Assembly (NCBI GenBank): GCA_028819495.1
Contig: JAPPLI010000107.1
Coordinates: 1 to 41,042, forward strand
Reading direction: 5' to 3'
DNA from: Gammaproteobacteria bacterium
GTDB lineage: Bacteria; Pseudomonadota; Gammaproteobacteria; Eutrophobiales; Eutrophobiaceae
Length of the DNA: 41,042 bases
Under the pieces are notes generated by a model. That model was not told where the DNA came from. It worked only from the letters and a program-made list of their open reading frames with translations, and ran no database searches. Below are positions 7,922 through 15,582 of this stretch, one piece after another. The stretch's first letter is position 1; the number at the start of each line of letters is the position of its first letter. A program made the position numbers and the translations under genes.

Positions 7922-10306
7922 ATGAAAAACATCAATAAATATCTTGTCAGCGCCGCTCTGCCTGTGATCTGCATGGCCGATGCGGCGGCCCAAACGACCA
8001 TTGAAGAAATCACCGTGACCGCGACCAAGCGGGGAGAAGTCTCGGTGCAGGACATTGCAGGGGGAATCAGCGCCATTACCGGAGACACCATCGACAGACA
8101 CGACCTGCGTTCGCTGGAGGATTTCTCCCGGCTGGAGCCCTCACTCCAGTACTCCACCCAGGGCGTTGGCGACACCCAGTTGATTATCCGCGGCATCTCC
8201 TCCCCCGGTGACAGCACTGTCGGCGTGTATTTCGACGAATCGCCGATTACCGGCGGCAACTTCCAGGACGGCGGCGGCCGCACCCCGGACATCGGCGCTT
8301 ACGATATTGCCCGCATCGAGGTACTGAAAGGCCCCCAGGGCACGTTATTCGGCGCCAGTTCCATGAGCGGCGCGGTCAGGATTATCACCAACAAGCCGGA
8401 TGCCTCCGGGTTCGACATGAACATCTCTGCGGGGATTGAAACGGTCGAGCACGGCGATGAAGGTTACTCGGTCAATGCCGCCATCAACGTCCCGCTGGTG
8501 GCGGACACCCTGGCCCTGCGCCTGGTGGGCTGGCAAAAGGAACATGGCGGATATATCGACCAGTATGCGGGCCTGAACGGCGTTACCGAACTCAAGGACG
8601 TGAATGATTCGGAGATTACCGGCGGTCGCATCATGGGACGCTGGACGCCGCACGAGGACCTGACCATCGATGCGTTCTACCAGATGCAGGAGACGGACGT
8701 GGACGGAGCCCAGCACTATGCGTCCAGGGCCACCGGCCTGCTCACCCCGACCCAGGTCATCGTCGTGCCGTTTCCCCATTTTATTCCGGCGTTCGACGGC
8801 GCGTATGGTGACCTGAAAACCTCAATCGCACACCAGGAGCCTTATGGCGACGACATCGACATGTACGGCATTACCGTCGATTACGACCTGGGGTTCGGTT
8901 CGATACTCGGCACCGTTTCAAAGTTCGAGCGCGACGTGGAGTTCCTGGAAGATACTTCGGCCACCGCCATGTCATTCGGCTTCCCGCCGGCTTTCGGCCC
9001 GCCGCTCGGCTCCTACGGAATACACCAGTTCCAGGATCGTGACGTATTCAATGCGGAAATCCGCTTCAGTTCCGATCTTGACGGTCCCCTCAACTTCGTC
9101 GGCGGTTTCTTCTATGAAGATGACGAGACCTATTCCGAACTGGACATCCTGGCCGGCGATATCATGACCGGCATTCCCGTCTGTCACAGCCGGGACGAAT
9201 GTATCACCGACCCTGCGCTGGCGGCCGCGTCACTGGCATTCGCCCGCAGCCAGGACATTAATTTCGAATTCTTTGCGGTGTTCGGTCATGTTGATTTTGA
9301 AGTCACGGATCAGATTACCCTGGGCGGTGGAGTGCGTTATTTCGATTCGGAACAGGATAACCTGGAGCAGACCCTGCAGGCATTCCAGGGCAGTATCGCT
9401 TTTACCATCCCGCCATTATTCGGCGGCCCGATCCAGACCGTTCCGACAGTCACTGTCGATGATGTGGCAAAGGAAGATGAGATAACCTGGGATGCCAGCC
9501 TGTCGTTCTCCCCGAACGACAACCAGATGTACTATGTGCGCGGGGCAACCGGTTTCAGGCAAGGCGGCATCAACGATGCGGCTACCGCATCGGCTTTCGG
9601 CATTGCTATTCCCCCTTCTTTCACTTCAGACGAGGTCCTCAGTGTCGAGGTTGGCGCCAAGACTTCCTGGAATGATGGGCGGGTGACCCTGAATGCCACT
9701 TACTTCAAGATGTTCTGGGACGATATGCAGGTGCCCGGCGTTGAACCTACCGGCGCCGTTGAATTTATTTCGAACGCGGCTGAATCCGAGGTCGACGGGG
9801 TTGAAGTGGAACTATCCGCAAGGCCGACAGAGCAATTTTCACTCCACTTCGGCGCAACCTGGCTTAACGCGGAACTGACCGAAGATCAAACTATTGATCC
9901 CGGACTGTCCGCGCCGGGGTTTGCCCCGCCCCTGGGCAACGATGGCGACAATGTTCCCAAAGTGCCTGAATGGGCGTTTTCCGGGACCGCGGAATACACC
10001 TTCCCGGTTACCATGCTGGACAACGTCGAAGCCTCCCTGCGCGGCAATTTCTCCTACGTCGGGGAATCGGACACTTTCTTCAATGACAGCTTCCCCGGTT
10101 TCACCGAGATCGGCGATTATTTCCTGCTGAACCTCAGCGCCGACTTCCGGCGCGACAATTTCGGATTGCGTTTCTTCGTCAACAACGTGACGGACAAGCG
10201 GGCCACTATCGACATTGACGGTTCCTGGGGGCCGGATACGATGAGACAGTACACCGTGCCGCCCCGCACCATCGGCGCCCAGGTAAGCTGGTCCTACGGG
10301 CAATGA
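7922..10306 (+). CDS. TonB-dependent outer-membrane receptor
   Basis: A 794-residue ligand-gated outer-membrane receptor powered by TonB-ExbBD. A signal peptide (residues 1 to about 23, ending AAAQ) is followed by a TonB box EEITVTA, a plug domain (about residues 35-160, with VLKGPQGTLFGASSMSGAVRI) and a long beta-barrel ending in aromatic YGQ. This sequence style is common in marine and sphingomonad receptors that import organic substrates rather than siderophores, so the ligand cannot be named. The ATG has a strong leader, CCCGGGGGATGATATG. The same CGGGGGA leader stands before the second receptor and the 14.5-kb hydrolase. The AhpD-like gene follows after 43 bases on the same strand. Confidence 0.93.
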   Translation: MKNINKYLVSAALPVICMADAAAQTTIEEITVTATKRGEVSVQDIAGGISAITGDTIDRHDLRSLEDFSRLEPSLQYSTQGVGDTQLIIRGISSPGDSTVGVYFDESPITGGNFQDGGGRTPDIGAYDIARIEVLKGPQGTLFGASSMSGAVRIITNKPDASGFDMNISAGIETVEHGDEGYSVNAAINVPLVADTLALRLVGWQKEHGGYIDQYAGLNGVTELKDVNDSEITGGRIMGRWTPHEDLTIDAFYQMQETDVDGAQHYASRATGLLTPTQVIVVPFPHFIPAFDGAYGDLKTSIAHQEPYGDDIDMYGITVDYDLGFGSILGTVSKFERDVEFLEDTSATAMSFGFPPAFGPPLGSYGIHQFQDRDVFNAEIRFSSDLDGPLNFVGGFFYEDDETYSELDILAGDIMTGIPVCHSRDECITDPALAAASLAFARSQDINFEFFAVFGHVDFEVTDQITLGGGVRYFDSEQDNLEQTLQAFQGSIAFTIPPLFGGPIQTVPTVTVDDVAKEDEITWDASLSFSPNDNQMYYVRGATGFRQGGINDAATASAFGIAIPPSFTSDEVLSVEVGAKTSWNDGRVTLNATYFKMFWDDMQVPGVEPTGAVEFISNAAESEVDGVEVELSARPTEQFSLHFGATWLNAELTEDQTIDPGLSAPGFAPPLGNDGDNVPKVPEWAFSGTAEYTFPVTMLDNVEASLRGNFSYVGESDTFFNDSFPGFTEIGDYFLLNLSADFRRDNFGLRFFVNNVTDKRATIDIDGSWGPDTMRQYTVPPRTIGAQVSWSYGQ

Positions 10307-10349
10307 CGCTGTGTTGACAGTGATTTACGGATAGTGCAGATTCCTGTCC

Positions 10350-11546
10350 GTGAATATGATTGACTACAGCACCGCCCCCTGGCCGGTACGCGAGGACTTC
10401 GCCGCGTGCCACAACCGCTACTGGCAGCGCCTGGCCGCGCCGGGGACCTGGTTCACGGGCGCGGAACGGGTTGACATAGCCAGGGAGATTCGCCAGTCGC
10501 AGCAATGCGACCTGTGCCGGCGGCGCAAGGAGTCATTATCGCCTTATACGGTTGACGGGACCCATGACACGGTCACCGATCTGCCCGACGTCGTGGTCGA
10601 AGTCATCCACCGCGTTACCACCGACTCGGCGCGCCTCACGAAAACCTGGTTCGACGGGATCATGCAGCAGGGCCTGAGCGAGGAAAAATACGTTGAAATC
10701 ATCGGCACCCTGGTCGCGTTGTTCTCCATAGACGAATTCTGCCGCTGCCTGGGCCTGCCCCTGAATGAACTGCCGGAACCGCAGCCGGGCGAACCCAGCC
10801 GTTACCGCCCCGCCAATGCGACCTACGACAGCGCATGGGTACCCATACTGCCGACGCGGGTCGATACCGGACCCGATGCGGACCTGTGGGAAGGCGACAT
10901 GCGCGGCTATGTCATCCGCGCGCTGAGCCTGGTCCCGGATGAGGTGCGCAACCTGCTGGATGAGTCCGAGGCCCATTACCTCAAGGTCCATGAAGTCTGG
11001 AATGTGACCAAAGCGCCCCAGGGAACCCTGACCCGTCCCCAGACCGAGATCGTGGCGGCGCGGGTGTCTGCGCTCAACGGCTGTTTCTACTGAACCGCCT
11101 CACATGTGGTGATGCTCCGTGAGAGCGTCGAGCTGACAGGCGGGTCCATCGACTTCGACGGCCTCACCGATCCGTCCTGCACCGAGATCAGGGGTGTGCC
11201 GAATTCCCGCGAACTGCTGCAGTTCACCAATGCCTGCATGGGCGTTGAAGGCGCCGACCCGGAAGCGGCGCGCCAGGCGCTGGTGGACAGCATGGGCGCC
11301 GCGGCGATGGTGGACACGGCCGGCGTCATATCGAACTTCCAGCGCATGGTGCGCATCGCCGACGCGATCGGCATCCCGACGGACGGCCCCATGCAGGTCA
11401 TGTCCGAGGACCTGCGGGAGCAACTGGGTATCAACCGGTATGTCTCCGCCGCCAACTCAAGCCCCACCCCGTTTTTCAAAAGGTTGATGCTGAAACTCAT
11501 CGGCGTGCGCATGTTCCGGAAGATGATCCGGGAAGCGAGCATCTGA
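10350..11546 (+). CDS. AhpD-like selenoprotein with in-frame UGA (Sec248)
   Basis: Two in-frame open segments (10350-11090 and 11094-11543) are separated by a single TGA at 11091-11093. Read through as selenocysteine they give one 398-residue protein. Around the TGA the protein reads NGCFY-U-TASH. With E233, C245, U248 and H252 this reproduces the AhpD spacing E-x11-C-x2-C-x3-H (Mycobacterium AhpD Glu118, Cys130, Cys133, His137), with Sec in place of the second, reactive Cys. Homologous protein continues without a break for 146 residues beyond it. A further CDLC pair lies near residues 52-55. The matching family is the alkylhydroperoxidase-related (seleno)proteins, whose exact function is not established; a thiol/selenol peroxidase or reductase is likely. 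selA and selD are in the same window. Start is GTG 10350 or ATG 10356, neither with a clear ribosome site. Automatic callers will split this gene. Confidence 0.88.
11110..11130 (+). promoter_or_regulatory. Putative bacterial SECIS hairpin
   Basis: Directly downstream of the TGA codon, TGATGCTC (11110-11117) pairs with GAGCGTCG (11123-11130). This gives an 8-bp stem (two G-U pairs) and the 5-base apical loop CGTGA. The loop begins 24 bases after the UGA, inside the 16-37 window used for bacterial SECIS elements, and its second base is G, as the consensus requires. It lies within coding sequence, as bacterial SECIS elements do, and would recruit SelB for Sec insertion. Confidence 0.72.
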
Positions 11547-11592
11547 CCCGGATTTCTCACCGAACATGGAGTCATCGGGGTAAGTAGGACAT

Positions 11593-11694
11593 GACAGGAA
11601 TCTGTTTGATATTGATGCGGATGAGATAAGCGAGACAGTGGTGCTGTTGACGTTATTGTCCGGGAAAATCCTGCACACAAATGGCGAGTTCTGA
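11593..11694 (+). pseudogene. Relic: C-terminal tail of a YtcJ-like amidohydrolase
   Basis: The frame ending at the TGA at 11692-11694 encodes DRNLFDIDADEIS followed by ETVVLLTLLSGKILH. This matches the extreme C-terminus of the intact amidohydrolase at 26.4 kb (DNLFDMAAEDIG, then DTEVLLTLLNGEVVH): I count 15 identities in 26 aligned residues from NLFD to the final His. No start or catalytic domain precedes it: upstream is the AhpD-like stop, and the frame is broken around 11580-11592. It is the scar of a gene lost by deletion or rearrangement. It shows that this junction was remodelled. Confidence 0.7.
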
Positions 11695-11720
11695 AAATGT
11701 GAGGAGTAAGGTGGTTAAAG

Positions 11721-12956
11721 ATGAAGCGACGGAATCTATTGAAATCCGGAGCCATGCTTGGCGGGGCGGTCGGACTGGGTAATTTACAGCAGGGACAGGC
11801 AGCGGGCACTATGCAATGTGTGACTGAACGTTCCCACAACCATAAATTTATCGGCAAGCCGGACTCCAGAAGTCAGCTCAACACACCTGCATTAATTCTT
11901 GATCTGGATCTGGCTGAAAATAATATTGGTGTAATGGCTGCACATTGCAAAAAGGCGGGATTAAAGCTGAGGCCCCATTGTAAAACACATAAATGTGTCA
12001 AACTTGCTGAACTACAAGTCAAACACGGTGCGATAGGTGTCTGTGCCGCGACCATTGGAGAAGCGGAAGCGATGGTCCGGGGTGTTATTGACGGAATTCT
12101 GATTACACGACCGGTTGTCACCCCAGAGCAAGTTGAAAGGCTCATAGCACTCAAGGAAATATCTGCCGATGTGATGATAGTTGTCGATAACATGGAAAAT
12201 GTTATGGCCTTGGAAACTGCCAATGGCGGAAAGGAAAGCCCTTTACGCCTGGTTGTAGATATGGACATCAATGACCATCGCACCGGCTGTACTGATATTG
12301 AACATGCAGTGAAGCTGGCTCGATATATAAATGAATCGGATTCGCTTACATTCTCGGGTGTCCAGGGTTATGCCGGGCGTGCACAGCATATTGTAGCAAT
12401 GGAAGAGCGTCGTCGTGCTGTGGTAATGAGCAACAAAATAATCAGTGAACTGGTTGCTGAACTTACCACGGCAGGATTGAAACCCGGTATCGTTTCGGGC
12501 GGTGGAACAGGCACTTTTGATATGTTGAATATTGATAATATCTTTACCGAACTACAGGCAGGCTCCTATGTCGTGATGGATACACAATATAACGAAGTCT
12601 GGACAGAAGATAACAAGAGGCCTCCTTTCGAGACAGCCCTGTTTGTTCAGACCGTCGTCATCAGCAATAACCACCCGGGGTTTGTTACTACTGATGCAGG
12701 CCAGAAACGTTTTGCCAAGGACGCAGGGCAACCCGTGATTGCGAAGGGTGCGCCGGACGGCTCCACCTATATGACAGCCGGAGATGAACATGGGTTTGTC
12801 ATGTTCGAAGGCCAGTCAGGACATGCTGCACTTGGTCAGAGAATCGAATGTTTAACACCACACTGTGACCCGACGATTAACCTGTTCGATGAATATCATT
12901 GTGTCCGAGGTAATACACTTGTCGATATTTGGTCAATCGATGCTCGAGGTGCTTAG
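11721..12956 (+). CDS. Tat-exported D-threonine aldolase-like PLP enzyme
   Basis: A 411-residue fold-III (alanine racemase-type) PLP enzyme of the D-threonine/D-3-hydroxyaspartate aldolase or D-serine dehydratase-like group. The PLP-binding lysine lies in RPHCKTHK (K88), and the metal-binding pair is H381-x-D383 in LTPHCDPT near the C-terminus. The N-terminus MKRRNLLKSG plus a hydrophobic stretch and AxA (about residues 1-29) is a twin-arginine signal, so it should be exported folded with its cofactor. Relatives are usually cytoplasmic. The ATG is preceded by GAGGAGTAAGG. Codon use is visibly more AT-rich than in the neighbours, which suggests separate acquisition. Likely splits or dehydrates a D-beta-hydroxy amino acid; exact substrate unknown. 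Confidence 0.82.
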   Translation: MKRRNLLKSGAMLGGAVGLGNLQQGQAAGTMQCVTERSHNHKFIGKPDSRSQLNTPALILDLDLAENNIGVMAAHCKKAGLKLRPHCKTHKCVKLAELQVKHGAIGVCAATIGEAEAMVRGVIDGILITRPVVTPEQVERLIALKEISADVMIVVDNMENVMALETANGGKESPLRLVVDMDINDHRTGCTDIEHAVKLARYINESDSLTFSGVQGYAGRAQHIVAMEERRRAVVMSNKIISELVAELTTAGLKPGIVSGGGTGTFDMLNIDNIFTELQAGSYVVMDTQYNEVWTEDNKRPPFETALFVQTVVISNNHPGFVTTDAGQKRFAKDAGQPVIAKGAPDGSTYMTAGDEHGFVMFEGQSGHAALGQRIECLTPHCDPTINLFDEYHCVRGNTLVDIWSIDARGA

Positions 12957-13038
12957 CTCTTGTATCTCCTCAGTTAAGCTTAAACTATTGGATCTGCCAT
13001 TTCCCCACAACAGCAGAACCTATGGGTAGTGTCAATAT

Positions 13039-14286
13039 TTAGTCAGGTGCAAAAACTACGGAGTCGTGGAGCAACGGATGACTGAACGTGACTGCGTGCC
13101 CGGCCTTTTTCCCTGGGATAGGCATAATCCTCGCGGACAGAGGTTTATTGTATTTCAATGCCAGCGCGGCAACGTCTCTCAATATACCAGCCAGCTTTCT
13201 CCGTGAAACGTCCCCGGGTAGCGGCACTACATCGAGGCCAGTCCCGCATACCGAGGAATACAGCAGTAACTCGGATATGCCATACCGGTTTTCAGTTGCG
13301 CGTGCAGCCAGGACGGAATCCTCAATCACCGGCAACATCAGTCCCGAGAAACCACATTTTTTTACACTCAGGGATTTCAGTACGTCGGTGATCGCGCTGC
13401 AGGCAGCAAGCGTGGAAGCAGAGCCAAACGGGTTGCCGGTCAGCGTTTCAACAGCCCTGCCGATACTGGCTTCGGGTCCCGGGGCAGGCGATACATCTAT
13501 TCCACCGTATTTTAAACCGTTTTCCCGCGCCAGCCTTACTCCGAGTTCCTCTATCGGTTCGAGTGCATTTTGTAAATCGGTGCGTAACAGGGCTTTTGCT
13601 TCCCGAATATCATCTGCTTCGGTAAAGGTGTCCGTTAACAAATTTGGTGTTTCAAGCCCGATACTGAATGCATCTTCACCTTCATGATACGCAGCGGGGA
13701 AAAAAGGCGTGCCGGGAGGGACACAGGCACTGGCGGTAAACCTGAAATTACTCAGGCCGGCGGAGCCGACTCTTGACAACGCGGCTATCACTTCAACTGC
13801 GGAGCGAATGGAAGCAGCATGTATTCCCGCATCGGCTGAAGCAACATTGATTGAAAAAACGGTCCGGGAGGTTGCCCCGATCATTTTACTCGCCCAGGAA
13901 CCAAGTTCGAGGGAGTTACCAGCGTCGATCGGGAGGGGACCGACACTGAGCAGGACACCTGTTTCCTGCATTATCAGGTCCAGTTTTTTTAATTCGGATA
14001 TCGATGATGTCTGCATCCAGTCAGGCAGGTATCCGGCAAGGGACTGGGTCGCAAGACGTAGTGTCTGGACGGTGTATCCTTTATCCTGGTACGCAGCTCG
14101 CAGCCGGCCGAGAAGATCGATTACGCCATGTATCCGGCGCGGATTGTCGATTTTGTCCAGTTCCATGCCGGCGGTAATCGTGCGTATTCGAAACCTGTGC
14201 TGACTGGAGGCCATTGATGCCCTTGCATGGGGCAGCAACAGGCCTGAACCCGCGAGCTTCAGGAATTGGCGACGGGGCAGGCGCAT
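13039..14286 (-). CDS. DUF711/UPF0210 family protein with Tat signal
   Basis: A 415-residue DUF711 (UPF0210) protein. Typical family stretches are RIRTITAGMELD near residue 33 and LKYGGIDVSPAPGPEASIGRA near residues 258-278. The biochemical role of the family is not established. Here the family domain is preceded by a classic twin-arginine signal, PRRQFLKLAGSGLLLP (residues 4-19), so this copy is predicted to be exported. It points toward the D-threonine-aldolase-like gene (convergent, 82-base gap) and is divergent from the serine hydrolase across a 183-base region holding the TGACAT motifs. Co-location with D-amino-acid enzymes suggests a place in the same pathway (inference). Confidence 0.85.
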   Translation of the reverse strand: MRLPRRQFLKLAGSGLLLPHARASMASSQHRFRIRTITAGMELDKIDNPRRIHGVIDLLGRLRAAYQDKGYTVQTLRLATQSLAGYLPDWMQTSSISELKKLDLIMQETGVLLSVGPLPIDAGNSLELGSWASKMIGATSRTVFSINVASADAGIHAASIRSAVEVIAALSRVGSAGLSNFRFTASACVPPGTPFFPAAYHEGEDAFSIGLETPNLLTDTFTEADDIREAKALLRTDLQNALEPIEELGVRLARENGLKYGGIDVSPAPGPEASIGRAVETLTGNPFGSASTLAACSAITDVLKSLSVKKCGFSGLMLPVIEDSVLAARATENRYGISELLLYSSVCGTGLDVVPLPGDVSRRKLAGILRDVAALALKYNKPLSARIMPIPGKKAGHAVTFSHPLLHDSVVFAPD

Positions 14287-14381
14287 GAAGATATTCCCGT
14301 TTTCATCAGTAGTTCACCGTGTCTCCGGATACTATACCTGCTTTAGTACCCACACAATAATTTCAGACCGTGCTCATAACA

Positions 14382-14417
14382 TTGACATATTGTATACATA
14401 GTATCAACATGTCATAA
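14382..14417. promoter_or_regulatory. Putative operator region, TGACATGT-type motifs
   Basis: In the divergent gap between the DUF711 and serine-hydrolase genes, TTGACATATTG (14382-14392) is followed by TATCAACATGTCATAA (14402-14417). The second contains ACATGTCA, the same 8-mer as in the gntR/permease gap, and also seen upstream of the second TonB receptor. The dyad TGTATACA (14391-14398) lies between them. This fits a GntR-type operator. TTGACA could equally be a -35 element, but I find no well-spaced -10. Confidence 0.4.
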
Positions 14418-14469
14418 CTGCAGTCGGTCGATGTGAAATAAATTAATGATTGAATCCGGGGGAGATGAA

Positions 14470-15582
14470 GTGGGTTACCAGGCTAACGTATTCTGCAACG
14501 TATTCAGGGTAATCGCCGTCAGGACCATCCTGCTCGTCGGTTTCTGCACGTTGCAACAGGCAACTGCTGCGAGTGACAATCTCTCCGACCGCGTTCACCG
14601 GTTGATGTCCGCGCATTATCCCGCCGATCAACCCGGCGCAAGTGTCCTGGTTGCCCGTGACGACCAGATAATTTTTCGCCGTGCCTATGGTCTCGCCAGC
14701 CTGGAACTCCAGGTCCCGGTTTCACCGGAAATGGTATTCGGCCTGGCATCGGTGACAAAGTTGTTTACGGCAGTGGCGGCGATGATGCTGGTTGAAGATG
14801 GCAGGTTGCAACTGGACGATGAAGTGATGGATTATTTACCCGTCCTTGACAGGACGGAGGGCGTCACTATCGCACACCTCCTGTCACATACTTCCGGCCT
14901 GACCGGCCCGGTTACCGAGATACCGGGATACCGGGATGAGCATTTTCATCGTGAGATCACTTCCGGCGAGCTTATTGCCTCGTACGCTGATTATCCCCTG
15001 AAATTTAAACCGGGCGAGCAATTTCGGTACAGCAATGAAGGTACCGCCACGCTGGCGCGTATCATTGAAATAACCTCGGGGCAATCCTGGGAGGCTTTTT
15101 TAAAAGAGCGGATTTTCCAACCGGCAGGCATGAGTTCGACCTTTTATGCCGGTCACAATCGTATCATACCGCTGTCGGTTTCCCGTTATACGAAACATGA
15201 ACAGGAATGGAAGCAGGCCGGTGCGGCAAGTTTTACGCGCGGGTTCGGTATGGGCGCGCTATTTTCTACTGTGGATGACCTGTTTTCCTTTTACCGGGCA
15301 TTGATATCCGGCCGGCTGGTAAAAGCGCAGACGCTTGAAACAATGCTGACGCCATTTCCGCTGAAAGGCGATGGTGTGAGTCGCCATGGATTCGGGTTCG
15401 TTGTTACAAATGTGCATGGACACAGGTTGGCCGGTCATGGCGGCAGTTTCAGCGGGATTAGTACATTCCTGGTTTTCCTGCCGGACGACGGGATATTTGT
15501 TACCGTTCTGACTAATCGTACTCCGGGGGAACACACTGCGAGAGACGATGCAATGGCGATAATAAGGCTCATGTTAAAATGA
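14470..15582 (+). CDS. Exported serine hydrolase, class C beta-lactamase fold
   Basis: A 370-residue periplasmic penicillin-binding-protein-like hydrolase. The three motifs are clear: SxxK as S94-V-T-K97, YSN in FRYSNEG (about residue 190) and HGG in LAGHGGSFSG near the C-terminus. I start it at GTG 14470, preceded by GGGGGAGATGAA, which gives a clean signal peptide (residues 1 to about 34, ending ATAA). An ATG at 14446 would add eight acidic residues and has no ribosome site. Family members include D-aminopeptidases, esterases and DD-peptidases. The stop overlaps the next start (ATGA), so it is translationally coupled to the D-aminoacylase-like gene. This favours an amidase or D-peptidase role (inference). 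Confidence 0.87.
   Translation: MGYQANVFCNVFRVIAVRTILLVGFCTLQQATAASDNLSDRVHRLMSAHYPADQPGASVLVARDDQIIFRRAYGLASLELQVPVSPEMVFGLASVTKLFTAVAAMMLVEDGRLQLDDEVMDYLPVLDRTEGVTIAHLLSHTSGLTGPVTEIPGYRDEHFHREITSGELIASYADYPLKFKPGEQFRYSNEGTATLARIIEITSGQSWEAFLKERIFQPAGMSSTFYAGHNRIIPLSVSRYTKHEQEWKQAGAASFTRGFGMGALFSTVDDLFSFYRALISGRLVKAQTLETMLTPFPLKGDGVSRHGFGFVVTNVHGHRLAGHGGSFSGISTFLVFLPDDGIFVTVLTNRTPGEHTARDDAMAIIRLMLK

Noticed and set aside
10314..10342. TTGACA upstream of the AhpD-like gene as a promoter
   Set aside because: No acceptable -10 box occurs 16-18 bases downstream. The gene may instead be read through from the receptor gene.
11099..11123. CTCAC/GTGAG hairpin as the SECIS element
   Set aside because: Its 15-base loop would begin only 10 bases after the UGA, too close for a bacterial SECIS. 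The 8-bp stem at 11110-11130 fits better.
10350..11546. Reading the AhpD-like gene as a nonsense-mutated pseudogene or as two separate genes
   Set aside because: The only defect is a TGA exactly at a catalytic Cys position, both sides are intact and in frame, a suitable SECIS hairpin follows, and selA and selD are present.
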